A DNA stretch of 64,000 nucleotides from Laceyella putida (GTDB taxonomy: Bacteria > Bacillota > Bacilli > Thermoactinomycetales > Thermoactinomycetaceae). The stretch lies in contig NZ_JBHTBW010000006.1 in assembly GCF_042665195.1 (NCBI RefSeq), positions 62,001-126,000 on the forward strand, in the 5' to 3' direction. This document shows, one piece after another, positions 1 through 8,426 of the stretch; position 1 is the first letter of the stretch; each line of letters opens with the position of its first letter. The translations under genes and the position numbers were made by a program. The notes under the pieces were generated by a model that had not been told where the DNA came from, did no database searches, and worked only from the letters and a program-made list of their open reading frames with translations.

Positions 1-2918
1 AGAATGGCCAAGATTTCACGGGAAACGGCTCCCGTATCTTTGACGGTCACATCCCCCGAGACGGATGCGTATAGATGGGTATCTTCTTTTTGGATGCTGA
101 CCGGCCCTTTACCCTGCTTAATGGTGGCAATCTCATCCAGGCGGACCAGATCTCCCGTTTGCGACAGGATCTCCACTTTTTTCAATCGATCAATCGAATG
201 GAGCCCATCTTCTTCCAAACCCAACTTCACTTCTTGCGATTCGTTGCCTTGTTCAATCTCCATCACTTTGTCCGCTTGAAGCAAACCGCGCACCGACATC
301 GCCACTTGTTGGGCCATTAACCCTTTTTTCGCCGCTTTGGCGTCATCCACATGGATGGTGACAATATCCTTTTGCGCGCTTAAGTTATTGGACACGTTGG
401 TTAAGCCGTGGACCGTTTTCAACTTCTCGGTCAGCTCATCCGTCACTTTTTTGATGTCTTCCAGCTTTTGGCCGCGAATGCTTATACTGATCGCGCTGTT
501 GGAAACGCCCATGCTGCTCATTTCGGCCACATTGATTTCCGCCTTGTTTTCTTCCGCGATCGGCTTCACTTGGTTGCGCACATCCGCCAAGAGTGTGTCC
601 ATTTCGGTGTTCTCAGCCAAAGACACGAACATTGACGCACGGTTGGAGCTGCCTATGCTGCCATCGTTACCCAATTGGCCAGCCAGGTTGCCTACCGAGG
701 TGGAAATGATCTTCACTTCTTTATGCTTGCGAAGCAACGCTTCAATTTGGTTGCTTACCTTATCCGTTTGCCGCAAATCCGTTCCCGATGGCAATTCCAC
801 CGTCACGCGCATCGTCTTTTCCTTCTCCGCCGGCAAGAACGTTGTGCCCACCAGGGGAATCAAGAACAGGCTGGCGATCAGCATCACGGTGGAGAGGCCC
901 ATCACGATCGCCTTATGGTCCAAAGCCCAAGCAAGCGACTTCCGATACAACCGGGCCAATCGGCTCTCCGAACGCTCTTGGCGCATCGGGGTGCCTTTGA
1001 GCAGCATCAGTTTGGCCAGCACCGGGACGATGGTGACCGCCACCACCAACGAACACAACAGCGAAAAGGCCACGGTTAAGGCAAAGGGATAAAAGACTTC
1101 ACCGACTATCCCGGTCACAAATCCGAGCGGGATAAACACGGCCACTGTCGTCAATGTTGACGAGGTGATGGCGGCAGCCACTTCTTTGGTGGCCAGCTGT
1201 ATGAGGTTGACGCTACGGTCAGGGTTTTGCATCAGATGGCGGTGGATATTTTCAATCACGACGATGCTGTCATCCACAACCCGGCCAATGGCCACAGCCA
1301 GTCCACCCAAGGTCATGATATTGAGCGTGATATCCGCTTGTTGCAGCAAGATCAAGGTCGCCAAGATCGAGACGGGAATCGACACGATGGAGATCAAGGT
1401 CATGCGGAATTCGCGCAAGAAGATCAAGATGATGGCCGACGCGAACAAGGCTCCCAACAATCCTTCCCGCACCATCGAGTGGATGGACGCTTTAACCCCT
1501 TTGGATTGGTCATACATCGTGGTGATCTTCAGCTCCGGATGGGATTTTTTCAGTTGCGCCAGTTTGGCGTTGATCCCATCCGCCACGTCCACGATGTTGG
1601 CGTCTTGATCTTTGATCACATCAATGTTAACCGACGGTTTGCCATTGGTGCGGGTAATCAAGGAGTGGTCTTCCGCCGACTCGGTAATCGAGGCAATGTC
1701 GGACAACTTCACCGTCTTGATCTCCGCTTCCTCCATCTTCGGCTTGCCCGTTGCCCCAGCGGCAGTCTTGCCTTTCGGCATCTTCATGCTCGGCATGTCG
1801 CCGCCGGCCAATTTCCCGCCGGATGGGGCTTTCGCTTTGGACAGTTGGGCGGAAAGCTGGTTTAACGCATTTTTGATCCCATTGATGGCACCGTACAAAT
1901 TTCCCACTTTCTGCATGTCTGGCTCAGGCTTGCTCATCTCTTCATTCAGCGCAATCTGCAAGCCGATCAACTTGGCCACCAAGTCAGCTTGTGTCGCTTG
2001 CGCCTTGGATAATCCGGCGACACCTTGGCCAATGCCATTGACGGCTTGGCCGATTCCGTTGACCGCTTGCCCCAGGCCTCCGACGGCTTGGCCGAGCGCG
2101 CCCATCTGTTGCCCCATCGTCTGAAAGCCTTGTCCGATCTGGTCAAACGCTTGTTGCATTCCTTCCATCTGGTTGGGTGGCACGGTAAGCTCATAGTTGC
2201 GCAAATCATCCACGCTGGTGATTTTTTGGTCGATCCGCACCGGCATGTCGACTTGACCTGTGCTCAAATCCCCCAACGGCAGGGACATGTTTGCGCTTTG
2301 CAATGCTTGTTGCACCGATTGGGCAGACAGGTTATATATTTTTAATTTATCTGGTTTGAGGCGGATATAGACCGCTTTGGGCCCTTCCCCCTTCACCTGG
2401 ATCTCTCCCACCCCGTTCACCCCGTCAAGGGCGGGTTTCACCTCATCGTTGATCAAACGCTCCAGCTCAGCAGTCGATTTGCTCTCGCTCGTGACGGATA
2501 AGCTGACCAGCGGCGTGCTGTTGAAGCCAAAGCGATTGAAAGTGGTCTCCATCGCGTCTTCCGGCAATGGCACCTTGCTGATGAGGTCTTCCATCTCCTG
2601 CTGCGCCTTATCCAAGTCTGCATCAAAATCAAATTGGGCGACAATGACCGAGGTGTTGTCAGCGGTGACGGAAGTCAGCTTTTGCATTCCTTCCACTCCT
2701 TGCACCGCCTTTTCGATCGGCTCAGTCACCTTCTTTGATATATCCTCCGGTGAAGCGCCCGGATATGGCGTAATCGCCACCACAACCGGGAAATTAATGT
2801 CCGGCATCGATTCCATCTTCAGTTGGGTCGCTGTATAGAGCCCCCCTCCGGAAATGAGGAGCACCAATATCAAGATGGCTGCAACATTTCGGACAGAGAA
2901 ACGTGTCAACCAGTTCAC
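1..2918 (-). CDS. RND family (HAE1-type) efflux transporter, 5' part, truncated by the window edge
   Basis: About 972 N-terminal residues of a proton-driven RND exporter of the AcrB/SwrC superfamily; the 3' end lies outside the window. Visible are the first membrane helix (about residues 10-32), the porter motif MESMPDI that follows it, and the RND helix-4 signature with paired aspartates (GRVVDDSIVV), expected to relay protons. The chosen start is GTG at 2918, preceded by AGGGGG; an in-frame ATG at 2936 lacks a good ribosome site. Residues about 250-396 hold an insertion rich in short Gly-Gln repeats (GQAVNGIGQ type), not typical of the family. A paralogue lies at 46439-49978. No adaptor or outer-membrane partner is nearby, as expected in a Gram-positive. 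The substrate cannot be told. Confidence 0.93.
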   Translation of the reverse strand, partial: MNWLTRFSVRNVAAILILVLLISGGGLYTATQLKMESMPDINFPVVVAITPYPGASPEDISKKVTEPIEKAVQGVEGMQKLTSVTADNTSVIVAQFDFDADLDKAQQEMEDLISKVPLPEDAMETTFNRFGFNSTPLVSLSVTSESKSTAELERLINDEVKPALDGVNGVGEIQVKGEGPKAVYIRLKPDKLKIYNLSAQSVQQALQSANMSLPLGDLSTGQVDMPVRIDQKITSVDDLRNYELTVPPNQMEGMQQAFDQIGQGFQTMGQQMGALGQAVGGLGQAVNGIGQAVNGIGQGVAGLSKAQATQADLVAKLIGLQIALNEEMSKPEPDMQKVGNLYGAINGIKNALNQLSAQLSKAKAPSGGKLAGGDMPSMKMPKGKTAAGATGKPKMEEAEIKTVKLSDIASITESAEDHSLITRTNGKPSVNIDVIKDQDANIVDVADGINAKLAQLKKSHPELKITTMYDQSKGVKASIHSMVREGLLGALFASAIILIFLREFRMTLISIVSIPVSILATLILLQQADITLNIMTLGGLAVAIGRVVDDSIVVIENIHRHLMQNPDRSVNLIQLATKEVAAAITSSTLTTVAVFIPLGFVTGIVGEVFYPFALTVAFSLLCSLVVAVTIVPVLAKLMLLKGTPMRQERSESRLARLYRKSLAWALDHKAIVMGLSTVMLIASLFLIPLVGTTFLPAEKEKTMRVTVELPSGTDLRQTDKVSNQIEALLRKHKEVKIISTSVGNLAGQLGNDGSIGSSNRASMFVSLAENTEMDTLLADVRNQVKPIAEENKAEINVAEMSSMGVSNSAISISIRGQKLEDIKKVTDELTEKLKTVHGLTNVSNNLSAQKDIVTIHVDDAKAAKKGLMAQQVAMSVRGLLQADKVMEIEQGNESQEVKLGLEEDGLHSIDRLKKVEILSQTGDLVRLDEIATIKQGKGPVSIQKEDTHLYASVSGDVTVKDTGAVSREILAI

Positions 2919-3321
2919 CAAGATCCCCCTTTGCATGAATCGTCCATGTTATCATTCAACCATGCTGTTTGCACACGATTGAAGATGGTTGAAACAATGA
3001 ATTCCTTCCCTTTTCAAATCACCCCAATATTACCGAACAGTATATAATGAGTCAATTTCCGATTTGTGAATATTCATTGAGGATATGGGCGTCGGCGACA
3101 CATTTCGTCACAGGAAGAAACCTGGTCAATGCACTTGTTCCAGAACGGAGAATCGCCTTTGTCCCTCACTTTAAAAGTGGTCAATCCCTATTGTCCGCCA
3201 TCTATTGGCGATTCACTCCTTTTTGTTTTTATCCTGCGCCGGGTTGGAACCCTTATCCCCTGGAAACAGGGGGTTCCTTCCACCGCTTCGTTCCCATGTG
3301 GGCCGACCCCACCGTGGATGC
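2919..3321. other. Intergenic region between the RND gene and yvoF
   Basis: Apart from the promoter at 3027-3055 nothing is recognised here. Short plus-strand reading frames in this stretch have no ribosome site and no protein-like composition. Confidence 0.5.
3027..3055 (-). promoter_or_regulatory. Sigma-A type promoter for the RND exporter
   Basis: On the minus strand TTGACT (3050-3055) and TAATAT (3027-3032) are separated by exactly 17 bases. This would give a leader of about 100 bases before the GTG at 2918. It is assigned by consensus match only. Confidence 0.5.
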
Positions 3322-3358
3322 AAAAAAAAGGTACCTGATGCCATGATCAGATACCTTT
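3322..3358 (-). terminator. Rho-independent terminator of the lgt-ppaX-yvoF transcript
   Basis: The minus strand has an AAGGTA-TCTGAT / ATCAGG-TACCTT stem followed by eight T residues. The stem begins inside the last codons of yvoF and the yvoF stop codon lies within it. Confidence 0.8.
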
Positions 3359-3850
3359 CGATTCCAACTTGCGTTCCCGCACCACCCGCGCCGGATTGCC
3401 CGCCACCAACGCATAAGGGGGCACATCTTTGGTCACCACCGAACCCGCCCCCACCATCGCATGATCACCAATGGTCACTCCGGGCAAAATAGTCGTGTTG
3501 GCGCCAATCATCACATGATCGCCAATCACCACTTCACCCAGCCGGTATTCATCGATTAAATACTCGTGCGTCAAGATGGTCGTGTTATAACCGATGATGG
3601 TGTTTTTGCCGATCCGAATCTTTTCCGGATACAGCAAATCCAGCATGACCATGAAAGCCACGGCCGTCTTTTCCCCGATTTCCATCCGCAAACAGGTGCG
3701 GTATAACCATCGCTTCATCGATAAAAAAGGCAGATAACGGGCGATCAGGATAACTACCGTATTCCAAAACACTTTTGCGAACGGGATGGTTTGATAGAGT
3801 TGCCACAATGCGTTGCTTCCCTGTACGGGAAAGCGATCCGTTTTTCTCAT
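3347..3850 (-). CDS. yvoF: Acyltransferase of the left-handed beta-helix (hexapeptide) family, YvoF-like
   Basis: A 167-residue O-acetyltransferase-type protein. The N-terminal third has a hydrophobic segment (about 27-45), and residues about 72-160 show hexapeptide repeats ([IV]-G-x-x-[TA]-x pattern, for example IGKNTIIGYNTTI and IGANTTILPGVTIG) typical of the trimeric left-handed beta helix. The end of the fold carries the usual GNPARVV motif. It starts 6 bases after ppaX, as in the Bacillus subtilis lgt-ppaX-yvoF order. The acceptor is unknown in this family; an acetyl-CoA donor and a cell-envelope acceptor are inferred. Symbol assigned from synteny and size. Confidence 0.85.
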   Translation of the reverse strand: MRKTDRFPVQGSNALWQLYQTIPFAKVFWNTVVILIARYLPFLSMKRWLYRTCLRMEIGEKTAVAFMVMLDLLYPEKIRIGKNTIIGYNTTILTHEYLIDEYRLGEVVIGDHVMIGANTTILPGVTIGDHAMVGAGSVVTKDVPPYALVAGNPARVVRERKLESKGI

Positions 3851-3856
3851 CGTCCG

Positions 3857-4507
3857 TCATCCCCCGGTTGATTCAATCTCCACAATGTCTAGCAATTGGC
3901 GCATATCTTCGAGGAAATGCTCGGGCTCATACTGTTTCAACTCATCCGCATGCAAGCTCCAACCGACTCCCACCGCGGCCACGTGCGCTTTTTTCGCCGC
4001 CATGAGATCATAACGACTGTCACCCACCATTAACGCCTGCTCCGTTGTTGCTCCCAACTTTTCCAAAGCGAGAATGATCATGTCCGGTTCAGGCTTGCCC
4101 CGCTCCACATCGTCCACGGTGACGACGGCAGACATCAATGAATCGAGTCCAAACAACTTCAATCCCATGTCCACAACCAAGCGCCGCTTGTTGGATACCA
4201 CCGCCAAGACGACACCGGCTTCGTGCAAACGGGTCAACACTTCCCGCACATGGGGAAATTCCTTCACCAGCTCATCATGCTTCGTCTCATTGTAGGTATG
4301 GTAAGTTTTCACCATTGCCTCCGCTTGCGTCGCATCAAACCGACGCATCTGGTCAAATAAAGGCTCCCCCATGCAAGCCAAGACATCCTGCTCCGTGTAT
4401 TTTCCCGGGCAATGGGATTCCAGAGTGTGCATAAAAGAAGAGAGAATCAATTCATTGGTATCAATCAATGTTCCATCCAAATCAAACAATACAACCGAGT
4501 ACTTCAC
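3857..4507 (-). CDS. ppaX: Pyrophosphatase PpaX (HAD superfamily)
   Basis: A 216-residue HAD hydrolase, the same length as Bacillus PpaX. Motif I DLDGTLIDT gives nucleophile Asp9 and acid Asp11; motif II is the Ser in VVSNK, and motif IV is GDSRYDLMAA. PpaX hydrolyses the pyrophosphate released when HPr kinase/phosphorylase dephosphorylates Ser-HPr by phosphorolysis, which fits its place downstream of hprK and lgt. It probably shares a transcript with yvoF. A weak hairpin sits between lgt and this gene. Confidence 0.93.
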   Translation of the reverse strand: MKYSVVLFDLDGTLIDTNELILSSFMHTLESHCPGKYTEQDVLACMGEPLFDQMRRFDATQAEAMVKTYHTYNETKHDELVKEFPHVREVLTRLHEAGVVLAVVSNKRRLVVDMGLKLFGLDSLMSAVVTVDDVERGKPEPDMIILALEKLGATTEQALMVGDSRYDLMAAKKAHVAAVGVGWSLHADELKQYEPEHFLEDMRQLLDIVEIESTGG

Positions 4508-4533
4508 TTTGTCACCTCATTGTTTGCTGGTAC

Positions 4534-4566
4534 ATAAAAGAAGGAGATGAGGGGACTCACCTCCTT
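4534..4566 (-). terminator. Weak intercistronic hairpin between lgt and ppaX
   Basis: The minus strand can pair AAGGAGGTGAG with CTCATCTCCTT (one mismatch), followed by CTTTTAT. The 5' arm also contains a perfect AAGGAGGTGA Shine-Dalgarno-like sequence but has no start codon after it. It may attenuate or process the lgt-ppaX message. Confidence 0.45.
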
Positions 4567-4578
4567 ATGTTCCCTAAT

Positions 4579-5643
4579 TCACGCTTCCGATTTGCCTTCC
4601 TTCTTCCCATCTTCGCCTGCCGTTTCCTCACTCTCCGTTGCTTCCGCTGCGGATTCCTCTTGTCCGTCCGCTGTCTTGTCCACGGTCTCTTCCGCTTTCT
4701 CTTCCGGTCCTTCCACCACATCCGCCTGCTGGGGAATTTCCGTTGCCTCGGTTACGACTTCACCCCGGTAGGAAACCGTCGCTTTGCCCGTCGCCCGACG
4801 CCATATGATGAAAAAGACGCCGATCAAGGCCAGAATTAAGCTCATCAGCTGGGCAATACGCACATTTCCTTCATCCATCAGACCCGGGTCAAACAAGAAC
4901 AACATCGGTGACCATAATCCTTCCATCACCTGTGCCAGCCAGTCCGGCCCCGTAAACGTTAAGCTGTCTGTCCGCAAGCCTTCGATGAAGAACCGACCGA
5001 GCGAATACCAGATCATATAACTGAACAACACTTCACCGCGGCGGGGGTTTCGGCTTCGGATGAACAAAAGCAAGCCAAACCCGACCAGGTTCCACAGGGA
5101 TTCATAGAGGAAAGTCGGATGGTAATAGACTCCCTGAATATTCATCTGGTCAATGATCCAGTTGGGCAGATGAAGTCCCTCCAAGAAACTGCGGCTCACT
5201 TCACCGCCATGGGCCTCCTGGTTGATGAAGTTCCCCCACCGTCCAATCGCTTGCCCCAAAATCACACTGGGTATCAAAATATCGGCGATTTGCAGAAAAG
5301 GGATGTTTCTTTTCTTCACAAATATGTATCCAACGAGAAAGGCTACGATCAAGCCCCCGTGAATCGCCAGTCCGCCTTTCCATACGGCCACGATATCCTC
5401 GGGGTGCATAGCGTAGTATTCCCATTCAAATAAAACGTAATATAGACGTGCCCCGATAATGGCGGAAGGAAGAATCCAAAGCATCATGTCAAGAATCGTT
5501 TCACTATCCAAGCCACGCCTTTCGCCTTCCCGAACAGCCAAGATCAATCCCAAAAATGCGGCTGTGCCCATAATCACGCCATACCAATGCACATTGAGCG
5601 GACCTAGCGTAAAAGCAATCGGATCAATCACTGCTTGCCACAT
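4579..5643 (-). CDS. lgt: Phosphatidylglycerol-prolipoprotein diacylglyceryl transferase
   Basis: Lgt transfers diacylglycerol from phosphatidylglycerol to the lipobox cysteine of prolipoproteins, the first step of lipoprotein maturation in the membrane. The seven-helix body spans about residues 1-285. The Lgt signature region is seen as GRWGNFINQEAHGG (about 141-154), with HPTFLYES and the GLRTDS segment further on. At 354 residues it is longer than usual (about 270-290) because of a C-terminal tail after residue about 285 that is very rich in Glu, Ala and Thr and should be disordered and cytoplasmic. Lipoprotein substrates are plentiful in this window (41-43 kb, 59 kb, 20 kb). Confidence 0.96.
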   Translation of the reverse strand: MWQAVIDPIAFTLGPLNVHWYGVIMGTAAFLGLILAVREGERRGLDSETILDMMLWILPSAIIGARLYYVLFEWEYYAMHPEDIVAVWKGGLAIHGGLIVAFLVGYIFVKKRNIPFLQIADILIPSVILGQAIGRWGNFINQEAHGGEVSRSFLEGLHLPNWIIDQMNIQGVYYHPTFLYESLWNLVGFGLLLFIRSRNPRRGEVLFSYMIWYSLGRFFIEGLRTDSLTFTGPDWLAQVMEGLWSPMLFLFDPGLMDEGNVRIAQLMSLILALIGVFFIIWRRATGKATVSYRGEVVTEATEIPQQADVVEGPEEKAEETVDKTADGQEESAAEATESEETAGEDGKKEGKSEA

Positions 5644-5720
5644 GGTTTACACGCTCCTTTCTTTCTTCTGCACTTGTTATCTCTTGTATTTTATCGTAAA
5701 AAATTTGAATAGGAAAAGGT

Positions 5721-5753
5721 GAAAAACAGAATCGGGCAATTTCCCGGCCCGAT
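5721..5753 (-). terminator. Terminator upstream of lgt
   Basis: ATCGGGC pairs with GCCCGAT across a 9-base loop and is followed on the minus strand by TCTGTTTTTC. It would separate hprK transcription from lgt. Confidence 0.6.
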
Positions 5754-5852
5754 CCCACAATTTCCCTTTTTCACCATTTTTTCTAACTCGTCTATGGACA
5801 CGAAATGTCTGATTTATTAAAATAGGATACACAATTGCCGGAGGTATTCATT

Positions 5853-6080
5853 TTGCATCCCACATATTTTTCTGATAAAAGCACAAACAAACACTACGAT
5901 TGTCTGGAATGCAGGAAAAAAGCAAGCGTGGTCGTGGTGGATGGAAAAGGGACTTGTTTCACACCCGGATGCCTGTTGGACACACCAGTCCAGTTTGTTT
6001 TTTTTCCGCACTGGCCCAAACCCAAAGTCTGTCGCCAAGGTCGTCCACTCTTCCCGTTCCCGAAGGAATCCGAACCGTAA
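5853..6080 (+). CDS. Possible small cysteine-containing protein between lgt and hprK
   Basis: A 75-codon frame on the plus strand starts at TTG 5853 behind a perfect GGAGGT (5840-5845) at 7-base spacing. It contains CLEC and CFTPGC, about 20 residues apart, which could form a zinc site, and is otherwise unremarkable. It lies in the 570-base gap between lgt and hprK, opposite in direction to both. It matches no family I recognise and could be a chance frame; the ribosome site is the main support. Confidence 0.3.
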   Translation: MHPTYFSDKSTNKHYDCLECRKKASVVVVDGKGTCFTPGCLLDTPVQFVFFPHWPKPKVCRQGRPLFPFPKESEP

Positions 6081-6159
6081 AACCTCGCTAAACGCGGAGT
6101 GTCAGATTCAGGAACGTTTCCCCCATGGCGGAAGTCAAGCATGCGCTCGCAAAGAAGGA

Positions 6160-6196
6160 AACCAAACAGGGCTCTTTCCCCATGGAAAGAGCCCTG
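6160..6196 (-). terminator. Terminator hairpin after hprK
   Basis: A perfect 13-base-pair inverted repeat, CAGGGCTCTTTCC (6167-6179) with GGAAAGAGCCCTG (6184-6196), lies 15 bases after the hprK stop. On the minus strand a T-rich but interrupted tract follows. Confidence 0.7.
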
Positions 6197-6210
6197 CTTG
6201 CCGGCCTTAA

Positions 6211-7143
6211 TCAATAATCGTCCCCTTCATCGATCACTTCGCCCAACTTTTGCACAAATTGTTGCGCTGCGTGGTATCCCAACCGTTTCAAGCGGAAATT
6301 CATCGCCGCCACTTCAATGATGACCGCCAAGTTTCGCCCCGGGCGCACGGGGACAATCAGTCTGGGAAGCTCGGTGTCAATGATGCGAATTTTCTCTTCA
6401 TCCAGTCCCAACCGGTCATATTGGCGTTTTTCTTGCCAAGCTTCCAGGTGAATCGATAAGGAAATCCGCTTTTTATCCCTAACCGCACCCGCACCGAATA
6501 AAGTCATGACGTTAATGATGCCCAATCCGCGGATTTCCAAAAGGTAACGGATCAAATCGGGTGCGTGCCCAACCAAGCTGCCTTCTTCCGTCTGGGTGAT
6601 CTCGACCGCATCATCGGCCACCAACCGATGCCCCCGCTTCACCAGTTCCAAGGCGGTTTCGCTTTTTCCGATGCCGCTGGAACCGGTAATGAGCACCCCG
6701 ATGCCGTAGATGTCAACCAATACGCCATGCATCGTGGTGGTGGGCGCCAGCAACTTTTCCAGATAGTTGGTCAATTTGCTGGCAAAGCGAGTCGTCCCCA
6801 TCTCGGTCCGCAAGATGGGCACTTTTTTCTCTTTCGCGGCATGAACCAGTTCAGGCGGCACATCGTAGTTCCGGGTCACGATAAAGCAAGGGATCTCCGG
6901 ATGGCATAAGCGGCCAAACCGTTCTTGCCGCTCCGCTTCCGTCAACCCTTCAATAAAGGACAGTTCCGTTTTCCCCAATAACTGCAACCGTTCAACCGGA
7001 TGGAAGGTGAAAAAGCCCGCCAATTCCAAACCGGGGCGGTACAAATCGGCAACGGTGACATGGCGCGTGTCCAACTGTTCCCAACCGCAGATCACTTCCA
7101 AATCAAATTGTTGAACGATGCTTTTAATCGTCACTTTGCTCAT
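6211..7143 (-). CDS. hprK: HPr kinase/phosphorylase
   Basis: A 310-residue bifunctional enzyme that phosphorylates Ser46 of HPr with ATP or PPi and reverses this by phosphorolysis, so controlling CcpA-dependent catabolite repression. The C-terminal kinase domain shows the Walker A loop GSSGIGKS (154-161), the catalytic His139 just before it, and the HprK signature LEIRGLGIINV further on. Residues 1-130 are the regulatory N-terminal domain. The length equals that of the Bacillus enzyme. Terminators on both sides suggest it is transcribed on its own. A cre site lies about 1.2 kb upstream. Confidence 0.97.
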   Translation of the reverse strand: MSKVTIKSIVQQFDLEVICGWEQLDTRHVTVADLYRPGLELAGFFTFHPVERLQLLGKTELSFIEGLTEAERQERFGRLCHPEIPCFIVTRNYDVPPELVHAAKEKKVPILRTEMGTTRFASKLTNYLEKLLAPTTTMHGVLVDIYGIGVLITGSSGIGKSETALELVKRGHRLVADDAVEITQTEEGSLVGHAPDLIRYLLEIRGLGIINVMTLFGAGAVRDKKRISLSIHLEAWQEKRQYDRLGLDEEKIRIIDTELPRLIVPVRPGRNLAVIIEVAAMNFRLKRLGYHAAQQFVQKLGEVIDEGDDY

Positions 7144-7167
7144 CTTGTACTCTCCTAATCTACATAC

Positions 7168-7195
7168 GCGGAAAGCGACTGGTGCACCCAGTCGC
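7168..7195 (-). terminator. Terminator of the msmX-like gene
   Basis: GCGACTGG and CCAGTCGC form an 8-base-pair stem followed on the minus strand by CTTTCC. It sits between msmX and hprK, 20 bases after the msmX stop. Confidence 0.55.
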
Positions 7196-7214
7196 CCTCC
7201 TCATCGGCTTATTA

Positions 7215-8324
7215 TTACAGTACCGTTTTTTCCGTTTCTTTGTCAAAGATATGCGCTTTGTTCATGTCAAGCGCCAGGGAAACTTGCGCTCCCGGACCGT
7301 AGTGGGTGCGGGCGTTGACGCGGGCGGTCAGCCATTTGTCACCAAAACCGCTCACATAGAGGTACATTTCCGAACCCATGTTTTCCGCCACTTCCACTTT
7401 GGCGGTAAAGCTGCTTTCCGGGGAAGCTTCAATGAAGACTGGCTCATCATGCACGGCTTCTGGGCGGATCCCGAAGATCACTTCTTTGCCCACATAGCCT
7501 TGCTCACGCAATCCATGCACACGGCCCGCGGGGATTTTCACTTTGGCGCCTTGGGTTTGGAAGTAGACTTCGCCACCTTCTTCCACCAACGAACCATCGA
7601 TGAAGTTCATCGCCGGGGATCCGATGAAGCCCGCCACAAACAAGTTCGCGGGGTTATTGTAAATCTCGGTTGGCGTATCCACTTGTTGGATCACGCCATC
7701 TTTCATCACGACGATGCGGTCACCCATGGTCATCGCTTCGGTTTGGTCATGGGTTACGTAGATGACAGTGGTTTCCAAGCGTTGGTGCAGTTTGCTGATC
7801 TCGGTGCGCATCTGCACACGCAATTTGGCATCCAAGTTGGACAGCGGCTCGTCCATCAAGAATACTTGCGGTTCGCGAACGATGGCGCGTCCGAGTGCGA
7901 CGCGTTGGCGCTGACCGCCGGAGAGCTGTTTGGGTTTGCGATCCAGAAGGTGCTCGATATCGAGGATCTTCGCCGCTTCACGCACGCGTTTCTCGATCTC
8001 GTCTTTTTTGAACTTGCGCAGTTTCAAACCGAACGCCATGTTCTCATAAACGGACATATGTGGATAAAGCGCGTAGCTTTGGAATACCATCGCAATGTCG
8101 CGATCTTTTGGCGGAACATCGTTCACCAGTCGATCGCCAATATACAATTCACCTTCAGAGATTTCCTCCAATCCGGCAATCATGCGCAGGGTGGTTGATT
8201 TTCCGCAACCGGATGGACCAACTAATACCAAGAACTCTTTATCTTGAATATCAAGATGAAAGTCTTTCACTACTAAATTGTCCCCGTATTTTTTCACGAT
8301 ATGGTTTAAACGCACTTGAGCCAT
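7215..8324 (-). CDS. msmX: Sugar ABC transporter ATP-binding protein, MsmX/UgpC type
   Basis: A 369-residue ATPase that energises several oligosaccharide importers in Firmicutes. Walker A GPSGCGKST lies near residue 37, the signature LSGGQRQRV near 135, and Walker B FLMDEPLSNLDA near 155. The C-terminal 130 residues form the OB-fold (TOBE/MalK-type) regulatory domain. No permease or binding protein genes are adjacent, which is normal for MsmX because it is shared between importers. A close match to the CcpA cre consensus lies between promoter and start, so glucose repression is likely. Confidence 0.93.
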   Translation of the reverse strand: MAQVRLNHIVKKYGDNLVVKDFHLDIQDKEFLVLVGPSGCGKSTTLRMIAGLEEISEGELYIGDRLVNDVPPKDRDIAMVFQSYALYPHMSVYENMAFGLKLRKFKKDEIEKRVREAAKILDIEHLLDRKPKQLSGGQRQRVALGRAIVREPQVFLMDEPLSNLDAKLRVQMRTEISKLHQRLETTVIYVTHDQTEAMTMGDRIVVMKDGVIQQVDTPTEIYNNPANLFVAGFIGSPAMNFIDGSLVEEGGEVYFQTQGAKVKIPAGRVHGLREQGYVGKEVIFGIRPEAVHDEPVFIEASPESSFTAKVEVAENMGSEMYLYVSGFGDKWLTARVNARTHYGPGAQVSLALDMNKAHIFDKETEKTVL

Positions 8325-8338
8325 CGTTGCATTCCCCC

Positions 8339-8352
8339 TGAAAGCGTTTTCT
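8339..8352. promoter_or_regulatory. cre site (CcpA operator) upstream of msmX
   Basis: TGAAAGCGTTTTCT agrees with the consensus TGAAANCGNTTNCA except at its last base, read against the usual degenerate pattern. It lies 15 bases before the msmX start, where bound CcpA would act as a roadblock. An inverted repeat GTACAG / CTGTAC lies just upstream. Confidence 0.65.
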
Positions 8353-8426
8353 GACTGATAGGATTATTCTAGTACAGTTTGTTGGTATGAGCACTGTACA
8401 AATCCTACAAAAAGCTCTGTGCGATT

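Noticed and set aside
3047..3346. 99-codon plus-strand frame upstream of yvoF
   Set aside because: No ribosome site, Pro/Phe/Arg-rich composition, and overlap with the RND promoter and the yvoF terminator.
7182..8198. 338-codon open frame on the plus strand
   Set aside because: It is fully antisense to the msmX-like gene, has a His/Gln/Arg-rich, low-quality composition and no ribosome site; it is a GC-driven shadow.
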